36,623 bases of DNA, from the NCBI GenBank assembly GCA_018697205.1, contig JABHTG010000061.1:1-36623 (forward strand). Direction: 5' to 3'. The DNA comes from Nitrospina sp. GTDB taxonomy: Bacteria > Nitrospinota > Nitrospinia > Nitrospinales > VA-1. The stretch's first letter is position 1, and each line of letters opens with the position of its first letter. Below are positions 8,102 through 16,318 of this stretch, piece after piece. A program made the translations under genes and the position numbers. Below the pieces are notes generated by a model. That model was not told the origin of the DNA and ran no database searches. It saw only the letters and a list, made by a program, of their open reading frames with translations.

Positions 8102-9451
8102 ATGCAAAAATTGGGAATAGTAAGTCTTGGTTGTCCGAAAAACGCAGTGGATACCGAATTGGTCCTCGGAGATCTTCAAGGCGATGAATATGAAATCACT
8201 TCTGACCAAAAAGAAGCTGATGTCATCATTGTTAATACTTGCGGCTTTATTGAGTCTTCAAAAAAAGAATCAATTGATGCCATTCTTGAAATGGCGGCCC
8301 TTAAATCCGCTGGTAAATGCAAAAAACTCGTGGTGACCGGATGCCTTTCTGAACGATATAGCGATGAACTTCTTAAAGAAATCCCTGAAATAGACCACAT
8401 GCTAGGCGTAAACCAATATCCGCGGTTAAAACAGATTTTAAAAGAATCCGATTCCAGGGAAGAAAATACCTCGGTTAATCATGTACATGAACCTGCAGAA
8501 TATTTTGAATCTTATATGAATCGTGTATTGACGACTCCTTTTTACTCTGCCTACCTTAAACTTGGAGAAGGATGTTCCAATAAATGTGCCTTCTGTATTA
8601 TTCCAAAAATTCGTGGGCAGTTTAGAAGCCGTTCACCTGAATCTATTATCGCTGAAACCAGACATTTTGCCCAGCATGGTGTCAAAGAATTTAACTTAAT
8701 CTCTCAAGACACAACCATGTATGGAGTAGACCTAAAAATGAAGAATGGCTTGGTCCAACTTCTAAAATCTCTTTCTAAAATTAACGGAATCGAATGGATG
8801 CGCTTGTTTTATTGCTACCCTACTTTCATCAATAGTGAACTAATCGAATATATCGCCTCTGAAGAAAAAGTCTGTAATTATATCGATGTCCCCCTTCAAC
8901 ACACTCATGACTTTATGCTTAAGCGGATGAAACGACAGGAAACAGAGAAAGGTGTTCGCAGCATGATCGACGAACTCCGCACCAAAGTTCAAGGCATTGC
9001 TTTGCGTACAACTTTTATTACCGGATTCCCAGGAGAAACTGATGAATACTTCAACCATCTTCTTGAGTTTGTCCGTGAAGTTGAGTTCGATCATGTCGGT
9101 GTCTTCACTTATTTCCACGAAGAAGGAACCACCGCTTACAACTACCAAGACCTTGTTCCTAATAAAATTGCTGTTTCACGCCGGGACGAGTTGATGAGTG
9201 TGCAACAGGAAATTAATAGAAAAAAAAATAAGGACAGAGTTGGCAAAGTTTTGCCTGTATTGATTGAAGGAGCCGATGCTGAGGAAGAGTATTTAATAAC
9301 TGGAAGACTCGCTACCCAAGCCCCTGAAATTGATGGGCAGGTTATCATTGAAGAGAGCGACGTAGAAATCGGACAAATCCTACCCATGCTGATTACCGGA
9401 TCCACAGACTACGACCTTGTTGCCCGCCAGACTGAAAAAATATCAACATAA
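8102..9451 (+). CDS. rimO: Ribosomal protein S12 methylthiotransferase RimO
   Basis: RimO is a radical-SAM enzyme that attaches a methylthio group to the conserved Asp of ribosomal protein S12, using two [4Fe-4S] clusters. The 449-aa sequence has the family N-terminus VSLGCPKNAVDTE, whose Cys with those in NTCGF and TGCLSER binds the auxiliary cluster. The radical-SAM motif is GCSNKCAFC at about residues 158-166. GFPGETDEYF follows in the core, and a TRAM domain ends the protein. Length is normal. AAGGAAT precedes the ATG. A 142-bp gap separates it from the ParB-domain gene and a 496-bp gap from rpsB, so it is probably transcribed on its own. Confidence 0.97.
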   Translation: MQKLGIVSLGCPKNAVDTELVLGDLQGDEYEITSDQKEADVIIVNTCGFIESSKKESIDAILEMAALKSAGKCKKLVVTGCLSERYSDELLKEIPEIDHMLGVNQYPRLKQILKESDSREENTSVNHVHEPAEYFESYMNRVLTTPFYSAYLKLGEGCSNKCAFCIIPKIRGQFRSRSPESIIAETRHFAQHGVKEFNLISQDTTMYGVDLKMKNGLVQLLKSLSKINGIEWMRLFYCYPTFINSELIEYIASEEKVCNYIDVPLQHTHDFMLKRMKRQETEKGVRSMIDELRTKVQGIALRTTFITGFPGETDEYFNHLLEFVREVEFDHVGVFTYFHEEGTTAYNYQDLVPNKIAVSRRDELMSVQQEINRKKNKDRVGKVLPVLIEGADAEEEYLITGRLATQAPEIDGQVIIEESDVEIGQILPMLITGSTDYDLVARQTEKIST

Positions 9452-9764
9452 TTTTTAAGACTATGCACCTGACTATTAACCGTTTTGTAGAGAATTTTCT
9501 GTAAAGGTTACAGTTTATAATTAACTTGCCAATATTTTGGCCAAAAAAACACCAAACCTTGCGCTAAATTTTCTCAATAACTGGTGGGTTTGGCTATAAC
9601 TATCTCTTTTAGCTAACTAGTTAATATAATAAGCTAGACCAATCGGCATTGGACTTGGTCGACCATGAGAGAAATTATCCCTTTTAAAATCAAACAATTT
9701 TAGTCTATCAGTATGTTGATTTGAATCAATTCTCAAGAATTAGCTAAATCTCCCAAATCTAATC
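9452..9764. other. rimO-rpsB intergenic region, palindrome-rich part
   Basis: No gene is visible. Small inverted repeats include CTGTAA/TTACAG (9499-9513), which could weakly terminate rimO, and TTTTGGCCAAAA (9535-9546). CCAAACC/GGTTTGG pairs at 9552-9558 and 9587-9593. TAACTAGTTA lies at about 9613-9622, and TTGATT/AATCAA at 9716-9729. None matches a regulator site I can name. Confidence 0.4.
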
Positions 9765-9793
9765 TTGTCTCCTTAAAAACAGTATGTTAATCT
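9765..9793 (+). promoter_or_regulatory. Possible sigma-70-type promoter for rpsB-tsf
   Basis: TTGTCT (9765-9770) and TAATCT (9788-9793) are 17 bp apart. Transcription from here would start near 9800 and include the structured leader. The -10 match is modest. Confidence 0.3.
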
Positions 9794-9814
9794 AATCGGC
9801 AATCCGCTTTTTGT

Positions 9815-9910
9815 CGGGGAATTTACCCCGCGAATAGTATTTTATCTCTCACGCAGCCGGATCGAACCTAATGGTGGCCGTAAGGTTTTAGGTTTGAAAT
9901 GATAGCTGCG
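9815..9910 (+). ncRNA. Candidate rpsB leader RNA (S2 autoregulatory type)
   Basis: Two structures lie between the predicted promoter and rpsB. The first is a hairpin CGGGG/CCCCG (9815-9819 and 9826-9830). The second is an elaborate stem: CGCAGC (9852-9857) pairs perfectly with GCTGCG (9905-9910), an asymmetric internal loop follows, then AACCTAA (9865-9871) pairs with TTAGGTT (9888-9894), capped by GGCC-GTAA-GGTT with a GNRA tetraloop. The element ends 37 nt before the rpsB start. In gammaproteobacteria S2 represses rpsB-tsf through a leader RNA, so an equivalent role is reasonable; I have not matched it to a known covariance model. Confidence 0.55.
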
Positions 9911-9947
9911 GTGGACTAACCATTTTTAGTTTAGTAAAGGAGTAGTA

Positions 9948-10781
9948 ATGTCAGAAATTACAATGAAAGAGTTACTTCAAGCAGGGGTTCATTTTGGTCA
10001 TCAGACCACTCACTGGAACCCTAAGATGGATAAGTTTATTTATGGTGCACGAAATGGAATTCATATCATAGACCTCCAGAAAACATTGAAAATGTTCCGA
10101 GAAACCGAGGAATTTATCAGGAAAACAACTGCGGCTGGGAAAAAGATTCTATTCGTTGCCACAAAAAGGCAGGCTCAAGAACTTGTTAAAAAAGAAGCTG
10201 AACGTTGCGGTATGTACTTTATGAACCACCGCTGGCTGGGTGGAACTATGACGAACTTTTCAACCATTCGTAAAAGTATTGATCGGTTATTACAATTGGA
10301 AAAAATGGACGAAGAAGGCGCGTTTGAGCTTCTTCACAAGAAAGAGGCTCTTGACAAACGTAAAGACATTGCAAAACTAAATAAGTTTTTTGGTGGGATA
10401 AAAAATATGCGAGAACTCCCTCACGCTCTTTTCATTATTGATACGCAAAAGGAACGAATAGCTTTGGCTGAAGCAAAAACTCTTGGAGTTAAAACATTTG
10501 CCTTGGTTGACACCAATTGTGACCCCGATGGAATTGACTTCCCATTTCCGGGCAATGACGACGCAATTCGATCCATTAAATTATTTGCAACACGAATTGC
10601 AGATATTGCGCTAGAAGGCCAAGAAATTTTCCAAGCCAGTCGAAAAAAAGCAGAGAACCCTGGCGAAGAAAAACCGGAACCTCCCGTAACATCTTCTAAT
10701 AAAAAAGATGTTCAAAATGAAAAGACTAATGCAGAAACTGATCAGAATTCTGAAAGTAAAGAAGAAAAAATTCCGGTCTAA
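9948..10781 (+). CDS. rpsB: 30S ribosomal protein S2
   Basis: S2 binds late in 30S assembly between head and body and helps recruit S1. The 277-aa sequence shows the family core MKELLQAGVHFGH, WNPKM, YGARNGIHIIDL, FVATKRQAQ, NHRWLGGTMTNF, LPHALFIIDT and ALVDTNCDP. About 45 extra C-terminal residues rich in Lys, Glu and Pro are probably disordered and variable. AAGGAG lies 6 nt before the ATG. It heads the rpsB-tsf-pyrH-frr cluster and follows the candidate leader RNA. Confidence 0.98.
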   Translation: MSEITMKELLQAGVHFGHQTTHWNPKMDKFIYGARNGIHIIDLQKTLKMFRETEEFIRKTTAAGKKILFVATKRQAQELVKKEAERCGMYFMNHRWLGGTMTNFSTIRKSIDRLLQLEKMDEEGAFELLHKKEALDKRKDIAKLNKFFGGIKNMRELPHALFIIDTQKERIALAEAKTLGVKTFALVDTNCDPDGIDFPFPGNDDAIRSIKLFATRIADIALEGQEIFQASRKKAENPGEEKPEPPVTSSNKKDVQNEKTNAETDQNSESKEEKIPV

Positions 10782-10804
10782 TTTCACCTGCTTTTGAGAG
10801 CATT

Positions 10805-10870
10805 CCACGATAACGTGGGCACCACATTTTTAAAATTTTTTTATAAGTCAGTGGATAAAAAATATTTTTT
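10805..10870 (+). terminator. rpsB-tsf intergenic hairpins (possible attenuator)
   Basis: CCACG (10805-10809) pairs with CGTGG (10814-10818) around ATAA; T-rich runs begin about 9 nt downstream. A second AT palindrome, AAAAAATATTTTTT, lies at about 10857-10870. Partial termination here would lower tsf and downstream expression relative to rpsB. Stems are short, so the call is weak. Confidence 0.4.
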
Positions 10871-10915
10871 CCTCTTCGAAAAAGTATGAACCCGTAAAAA
10901 ATAAGGATAGAAAGA

Positions 10916-11509
10916 ATGGAAATCACGGCAGAAATGGTTAAAAATTTACGCCAACAATCAGGCGCAGGCATTATGGAATGTAAAAACGCACTTAAGGAAA
11001 CCAGCGGTGACGTAGAAGAGGCCGTCATCTTCCTTCGCAAAAAAGGACTGGCTAAAGCAGATAAAAAGGCTGACAGATTGACAAGTGAAGGCACCATCGG
11101 CACTTATATACACCCTGGAAATAAAATTGGGGTCATGGTAGAGGTACTATGCGAAACCGATTTCGTTGCCAACACCCCTGATTTTCAGCAATTATCTAAG
11201 GATATTTGCATGCATATTGCCGCCTCAAAACCGAGATTTGTCTCCCGTGAGGAAGTAACCGTTGACGTTCTGGAAAGAGAAAAGGAAATATATGCGGCCC
11301 AAGCAAGAGATTCCGGTAAACCAGAAAAAATAATTGATAAAATTGTTTTAGGAAAAATGGACAAGTTCTATGAAGAAAATTGTCTTCTAGAGCAAAAATT
11401 TATAAAAGATTCAGAGTGTACTATCCAAGAGTTAATCAAACAAAAGATAGCAGCCTTAGGGGAAAATATACTTGTTGGTAATTTTAGCAGATTTGAAATT
11501 GGAAATTAA
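10916..11509 (+). CDS. tsf: Elongation factor Ts (short form)
   Basis: EF-Ts is the guanine-nucleotide exchange factor of EF-Tu. At 197 aa it is the short form, as in Thermus and many non-gammaproteobacteria. Residues 1-50 are the UBA-like domain that contacts EF-Tu (VKNLRQQSGAGIMECKNAL). CETDFVANT near residue 80 is the EF-Ts signature involved in nucleotide exchange. A compact core follows and ends IAALGENILVGNFSRFE. AAGGAT lies before the ATG. The stop codon is 3 nt from pyrH, so the two are translationally linked. Confidence 0.97.
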   Translation: MEITAEMVKNLRQQSGAGIMECKNALKETSGDVEEAVIFLRKKGLAKADKKADRLTSEGTIGTYIHPGNKIGVMVEVLCETDFVANTPDFQQLSKDICMHIAASKPRFVSREEVTVDVLEREKEIYAAQARDSGKPEKIIDKIVLGKMDKFYEENCLLEQKFIKDSECTIQELIKQKIAALGENILVGNFSRFEIGN

Positions 11510-11512
11510 AAT

Positions 11513-12238
11513 ATGAGTGAGTCGGTTTATAAGCGAGTTCTTCTTAAGTTAAGCGGGGAAAGCTTAGCTGAACAAGATGGTGGTTTTGGAATCGATGTTA
11601 CCGCTATTAAAAGTCTTGCAAAGGAAGTTCTTGACGGAAAAAAACTGGGTGTTGAAATGGCAATCGTCATTGGTGGCGGCAACATTTTTCGTGGAGCTAC
11701 TGCCAGTAACCTTGGAATGGAAAGGGTTACAGGAGATTATATGGGTATGCTTGCAACTATTATTAACGCGCTAGCATTACAGCATGCCTTGGAGGATGTT
11801 GGCATTCAAACTCGTGTTCAAACAGCGATTGAAATACCTCAAGTAGCGGAAACATATATACGACGAAGGGCAATACGCCACTTGGAAAAAGGTCGTGTAG
11901 TAATTTTTGCTGCCGGCACTGGCAACCCATATTTTACAACTGACACTGCCGCATCCTTAAGAGCTGTAGAAATAGGGGCCGATGTTATTTTTAAGGCGAC
12001 TAAGGTGGATGGAATTTATTCTGCCGATCCCATGGAAGATGATTCTGCAGTAAAGTTTAGCCAATTGACCTACTTGGAAATCTTAAAAAAAGGCCTGCAG
12101 GTCATGGACTCAACCTCAGTATCATTATGTATGGATAATAAACTACCGATGATTATTTTTAATGTTCGAGATAAAAATAATATTAAAAAAGTTCTAATGG
12201 GTGAAAAAATTGGAACTCTGGTTGGAGTTAATTCATAA
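11513..12238 (+). CDS. pyrH: Uridylate kinase
   Basis: PyrH phosphorylates UMP to UDP in the cytoplasm and is a hexameric amino-acid-kinase-fold enzyme, normally regulated by GTP and UTP. The 241-aa sequence has [28 protein letters not shown], the UMP-binding region [25 protein letters not shown] and [13 protein letters not shown]. Length is normal. It sits between tsf and frr with a 3-nt gap upstream and none downstream: its TAA is followed immediately by the frr ATG. Confidence 0.98.
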   Translation: MSESVYKRVLLKLSGESLAEQDGGFGIDVTAIKSLAKEVLDGKKLGVEMAIVIGGGNIFRGATASNLGMERVTGDYMGMLATIINALALQHALEDVGIQTRVQTAIEIPQVAETYIRRRAIRHLEKGRVVIFAAGTGNPYFTTDTAASLRAVEIGADVIFKATKVDGIYSADPMEDDSAVKFSQLTYLEILKKGLQVMDSTSVSLCMDNKLPMIIFNVRDKNNIKKVLMGEKIGTLVGVNS

Positions 12239-12793
12239 ATGGAACATTTATTTAAAGATTGTGAAAGAAAAATGAAAAATTCGCTTGATCATTTACGTCA
12301 AGAGATTTCTAAGCTACGAACTGGAAGTGCTAATGGAGCAATACTGGAAGGTATCAAAATAGATTATTTTGGAAATTTAACACCGCTGAATCAAGTTGCA
12401 ACACTTGGCATTCCTGACAGTCAAACCATCACAATCCAGCCTTATGATGTTTCTATTCTTAAAGATTTAGAAAAGGCAATTTTAGCATCCGACATTGACC
12501 TTACCCCAAATAATGACGGCAAAATGATCCGGCTAAATATCCCCCCTCTTACAGGGGAAAGGCGTCAACAATTGGTTAAAATCCTGAAGAAATATTTAGA
12601 AGAAGTGAAGGTAGCTATACGCAATGTGCGGCGTGATTTTAACGATAAACTTAAAACAATGGAAAAAAAGCATGAGATTTCTGAGGATGACGGCAAAAGG
12701 GGATTGGAAAAACTGCAGAAAATAACCGACCAATGTATTAAGGAAACCGAAGAGCTCGCCGAAGCCAAAGAAAAAGAAATCCTCAATGTTTGA
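12239..12793 (+). CDS. frr: Ribosome recycling factor
   Basis: RRF, with EF-G, splits post-termination ribosomes. The 184-aa protein fits the family: a three-helix bundle starts with MKNSLDHLRQEISKLRTGSA, a small beta domain follows (IDYFGNLTPLNQVATL, ITIQPYD), then LNIPPLTGERR and a charged coiled-coil helix to the end. Its start abuts the pyrH stop. Translation therefore probably depends on ribosomes finishing pyrH. Confidence 0.98.
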   Translation: MEHLFKDCERKMKNSLDHLRQEISKLRTGSANGAILEGIKIDYFGNLTPLNQVATLGIPDSQTITIQPYDVSILKDLEKAILASDIDLTPNNDGKMIRLNIPPLTGERRQQLVKILKKYLEEVKVAIRNVRRDFNDKLKTMEKKHEISEDDGKRGLEKLQKITDQCIKETEELAEAKEKEILNV

Positions 12794-12924
12794 TGACAAC
12801 TGTCCTAATAGGCAACTTAAATTTTGCTCTCAAAGGACATCCAAGGACAAAAAATATAAGATTTTTCGAACTTGATGAATGGATTTAGAAACTGTATTAG
12901 AATTTCATAATTACAATTTTCCCG

Positions 12925-13692
12925 ATGAATCTTTCCTCAATAAGCTCACCATTACTTGAAAAAATTGATCTAACTCACATGCCTCGACATATTGCTGTAA
13001 TAATGGACGGTAATGGTCGATGGGCGAAGAAAAACTCGCTTCCGAGAATACAAGGTCATTGGGAGGGTGTTAAAGCAGTAGATCGCATCGTTTCTTTATG
13101 TCGCAAACTAGACATTGAAGCCCTCACGCTATACTCCTTTTCAGATGAAAATTGGAATCGCCCGCCTGTTGAAATTAATACTCTGATGAAAATCCTAGAC
13201 CAGTTCCTAAAGAAAGAACTGAAACGAATGAAAACTGAAAATATTCGTTTTCATACGATAGGCCAAGTAGAAGAACTTCCACTTGAGATTCAGGAACTTA
13301 TCGCGTATACAAAAAATTGTACAAAGGACTGCGATGGTATGACACTTACTCTAGCCCTAAGTTATGGGGGACGTCAGGAAATTTTAAAAACAGTTCAACA
13401 AATAGCAACTAAGATACTGTCTGGCGAGTTACGAGTGGTAGATATTGATCATTCAGTTTTTGAAAGTTTTCTACAGACTAATTCCCTTCCCGAGCCGGAC
13501 CTATTAATAAGAACTAGCGGTGAAATGCGAATCAGTAATTTTCTTTTATACCAAATCGCTTACACCGAGTTATATTACACCAAGGTCCTGTGGCCCGAAT
13601 TTAAAGAAGACGATTTACTTCATGCAATTATTGATTTTCAAAAACGGGAGCGAAGGTTTGGTATGACCCAAGAACAAATTATTAAAACTTGA
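12925..13692 (+). CDS. uppS: Undecaprenyl diphosphate synthase (cis-prenyltransferase)
   Basis: UppS condenses eight isopentenyl diphosphates onto farnesyl diphosphate to make the C55 carrier for peptidoglycan and surface glycans. The 255-aa sequence has the catalytic IAVIMDGNGRWA near residue 26, YSFSDENWNRP, LSYGGRQEI, the RTSGEMRISNFLL signature and LWPEF. Length is normal. It begins 131 bp after frr and 56 bp before cdsA. Its product would supply lipid carrier for surface glycosylation, including the membrane glycosyltransferases further right. Confidence 0.97.
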   Translation: MNLSSISSPLLEKIDLTHMPRHIAVIMDGNGRWAKKNSLPRIQGHWEGVKAVDRIVSLCRKLDIEALTLYSFSDENWNRPPVEINTLMKILDQFLKKELKRMKTENIRFHTIGQVEELPLEIQELIAYTKNCTKDCDGMTLTLALSYGGRQEILKTVQQIATKILSGELRVVDIDHSVFESFLQTNSLPEPDLLIRTSGEMRISNFLLYQIAYTELYYTKVLWPEFKEDDLLHAIIDFQKRERRFGMTQEQIIKT

Positions 13693-13748
13693 TAATTTTT
13701 TTCTGAGAAACCTAGTTTTAACCATATAAATTAAGGTAAAGATAGCCC

Positions 13749-14534
13749 TTGAAACGAGTATTAACAGGTATTATTGCCGCTCCTATTGTTTTGGGAATTG
13801 TGTATTTTAGTTCCCCTGCATTGTTTATGCTTTTTGTTGCTGCTATTACCCTGATAGGGATTCATGAATACTTTACTATCATTGATCGAATAGGCATTAG
13901 TGGATTTCCTATTCTCGCCATGATCCTAGGTTTTCTTCTCCTACTTAGTTTTTATTTTAATGGAGATTTTATGCTGGAGTGGGGGCTGCTTGCAAGTGTG
14001 TCCCTTTTCGCAACGTGGTTTATTCAAGAAGATAATCCTAAGATCGCTATAGATCAAATTTCGTTCACACTTTTTGGAATTCTTTATATTGCTGGTCTTG
14101 GTGGATACTATCTTCTAATCCGCAATCTTGAAGATGGTGGACGGCTAATCTGTTTTCTGCTTATCATTGTTTGGCTAGGAGATATTTCAGCGTATTATTG
14201 GGGGAAGCGTTTTGGCAAAAAACCGCTTGCTCCTATTATAAGCCCAAATAAAACTATGGAAGGAGCAATTGCAGGTCTTGCGGGAAGTATATTAGCAGGT
14301 GCTATAGCTGGGTATTGGTTTTTAGATATAGAGTTGGAACATTGTTTACTTGTTGCTCTTATTTGCGGTACCATCGGACAGTTTGGTGATCTATCAGAGT
14401 CTTTATTAAAAAGACATACAGGTATTAAACATTCCGGGGATCTCCTTCCTGGCCATGGTGGAATTTTAGACCGTATCGATAGTCTGCTATTTGCAGGACC
14501 TGCTTTTTATTGTTATATAAAGTTCGCACTTTAG
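13749..14534 (+). CDS. cdsA: Phosphatidate cytidylyltransferase
   Basis: CdsA makes CDP-diacylglycerol from CTP and phosphatidic acid in the inner membrane. The 261-aa protein is polytopic, with about seven or eight membrane segments. WLGDISAYYWGKRFGKK and SPNKTMEG are typical, and the C-terminal signature runs from SLLKRHTG to PGHGGILDRID. Within it the usual Lys-Asp reads Lys-His, while the Asp residues of GDLSES and LDRID are kept. Translation starts at a TTG (13749); there is no ATG closer to the conserved N-terminus. It follows uppS and precedes dxr. Confidence 0.95.
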   Translation: MKRVLTGIIAAPIVLGIVYFSSPALFMLFVAAITLIGIHEYFTIIDRIGISGFPILAMILGFLLLLSFYFNGDFMLEWGLLASVSLFATWFIQEDNPKIAIDQISFTLFGILYIAGLGGYYLLIRNLEDGGRLICFLLIIVWLGDISAYYWGKRFGKKPLAPIISPNKTMEGAIAGLAGSILAGAIAGYWFLDIELEHCLLVALICGTIGQFGDLSESLLKRHTGIKHSGDLLPGHGGILDRIDSLLFAGPAFYCYIKFAL

Positions 14535-14604
14535 TCAGTTTTATTTAACTGAGACAAGCTAAAATAAGTTAATACTTGGGAAATAGTTACTACAATATCT
14601 GCTT

Positions 14605-15759
14605 ATGAAAACCATTTCAATTTTAGGATCCACTGGATCAATTGGTGTCAATACTCTCGATGTTATAAGGAAAAATCGGGACCGGTTTGCAGTTGCAGCT
14701 ATGGTAGCTGGAAATAATGTTGAAATGTTTGCGGAGCAGGTTAAAGAATTTAAACCCTCTCTCGTCTCTATTTTCAATCCTTCTAGACTTACCAAACTCA
14801 AAGAATTACTTCAAGGCGAAGATGTAGAAATTCTTTGCGGTGAAGAGGGTTCTATCAAAGTTGCTACCCATCCTGATGTATCGCTTGTAGTCTCTGCCAT
14901 TGTCGGTAGTGCAGGATTAATACCTTCTTTGGCTGCTATTCAATCTAGTAAAGACCTGGCTCTTGCTAACAAAGAAACTTTAGTAGTTGCTGGAGAATTA
15001 ATTCTTCGTGAAGCGAAAAATAAAGTTAACCTTATCCCAATCGATAGTGAGCACAGTGCTATTCTTCAGGCTCTCAACGGAGAAAAAAAAGAACTCATTA
15101 AAAAAATAATTCTCACTGGATCCGGTGGGCCATTCCGAACGTTTACTAAAGAACAAATGGGAAGCGTAACAGTCAAGGAGGCACTTAATCATCCCAACTG
15201 GAAAATGGGAGCAAAAATAACAATCGATTCTGCGACGATGATGAATAAGGGCCTAGAGTACATTGAAGCGAAGTGGTTATTCGGCCTTGATACTCCTGTC
15301 GAAATTATTGTTCATCCACAAAGTATCGTTCATTCTATGATCGAGTTTGTTGATACTTCTATAATGGCCCAGTTAGGTATACCTGATATGCGTGTCCCTA
15401 TTGCATATGCTTTAACTTTTCCGGAAAGAATCGATTGCACATTACCGACTTTAGACCTTGCAAAGATAAAACAGCTAACTTTTGAAGAACCAGACTATGA
15501 GAAATTTCCATGTATAAAGTTGGCCCAAGATTCACTAGTGGAAGGTCACAGTATGCCAGCAGTTCTCAATGCTGCAAACGAAGTTGCTGTTCAAGCTTTT
15601 CTTGATGAAAAGATTTCTTTCAAAGATATTTCCGAAATAATCCGAATGGCGATGAATAATCATAAATCTCATGCCATAAATTCACTTGAAGATGTCCAAT
15701 CCGCAGACCGCTGGGCACGCGAAGAAGTCAATAAACTAATTACTGTCACTATGCATTAA
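14605..15759 (+). CDS. dxr: 1-deoxy-D-xylulose 5-phosphate reductoisomerase
   Basis: Dxr converts DXP to MEP with NADPH, the committed step of the MEP isoprenoid pathway. The 384-aa protein has the NADPH-binding GSTGSIG at residues 8-14 and LALANKETLV. Near residue 150 is the metal-binding DSEHSAI. GSGGPF, NHPNWKMGAKITID, MNKGLE and VHPQSIVHSM follow, with a normal C-terminal four-helix region. It lies 70 bp after cdsA and 21 bp before ispF; the rseP gene that follows dxr in many bacteria is absent. Confidence 0.97.
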   Translation: MKTISILGSTGSIGVNTLDVIRKNRDRFAVAAMVAGNNVEMFAEQVKEFKPSLVSIFNPSRLTKLKELLQGEDVEILCGEEGSIKVATHPDVSLVVSAIVGSAGLIPSLAAIQSSKDLALANKETLVVAGELILREAKNKVNLIPIDSEHSAILQALNGEKKELIKKIILTGSGGPFRTFTKEQMGSVTVKEALNHPNWKMGAKITIDSATMMNKGLEYIEAKWLFGLDTPVEIIVHPQSIVHSMIEFVDTSIMAQLGIPDMRVPIAYALTFPERIDCTLPTLDLAKIKQLTFEEPDYEKFPCIKLAQDSLVEGHSMPAVLNAANEVAVQAFLDEKISFKDISEIIRMAMNNHKSHAINSLEDVQSADRWAREEVNKLITVTMH

Positions 15760-15780
15760 CCTTCAAAATTTTATCCAGCT

Positions 15781-16257
15781 ATGTACAGAATAGGAAACGG
15801 ATATGATGTACATCGCCTAGTAGAAGGGCGTAAACTAATTCTCGGCGGTGTGGAAATTCCGCACAGTCTCGGGCTCGATGGACATTCTGACGCTGATGTC
15901 CTATGTCACGCACTTTGTGACTCTTTGCTAGGCGCTTCTGGTGCGGGTGATCTTGGAAAATATTTTCCAGATACCGATAACGAGTGGAAAGGTGTATCTA
16001 GTTTAATATTATTGGAAAAATCTTGCCAATTAGCTAATGAACGGGGTTTTCAAATAGCCAATATTGATACCACTATCGTTGCGCAACAACCTAAGCTCGC
16101 TCCTCATATTGACTTAATGACTAAAAATATCGCGCAAACTCTCAAGGTCGAGCCTGCTCAAATTAACATCAAAGCCACTACTACTGAACGGCTAGGTTTT
16201 GCCGGTCGTGAAGAGGGTATTGCTGCCTACTCTATTGCTCTTCTTAGGATAAAATAG
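15781..16257 (+). CDS. ispF: 2-C-methyl-D-erythritol 2,4-cyclodiphosphate synthase
   Basis: IspF cyclises CDP-ME 2-phosphate to MEcPP in the MEP pathway; the enzyme is a trimer with zinc at each active site. The 158-aa sequence begins GNGYDVHRL (Asp and His bind metal), then [43 protein letters not shown]. It follows dxr by 21 bp and probably shares its transcript. A weak inverted repeat, AGCTAA/TTAGCT, spans the stop codon and the following 20 bases (16256-16278) and may end the transcript. Confidence 0.97.
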   Translation: MYRIGNGYDVHRLVEGRKLILGGVEIPHSLGLDGHSDADVLCHALCDSLLGASGAGDLGKYFPDTDNEWKGVSSLILLEKSCQLANERGFQIANIDTTIVAQQPKLAPHIDLMTKNIAQTLKVEPAQINIKATTTERLGFAGREEGIAAYSIALLRIK

Positions 16258-16318
16258 CTAACGAGCAATTCTTTAGCTTTAAAATACCTTAACTAACTTT
16301 ATCTCCGCTTATATATTT

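Noticed and set aside
9172-9180. TGTTTCACG, half of a parS palindrome
   Set aside because: Only one half is present and it lies inside rimO; the other arm is absent, so it is not a ParB site.
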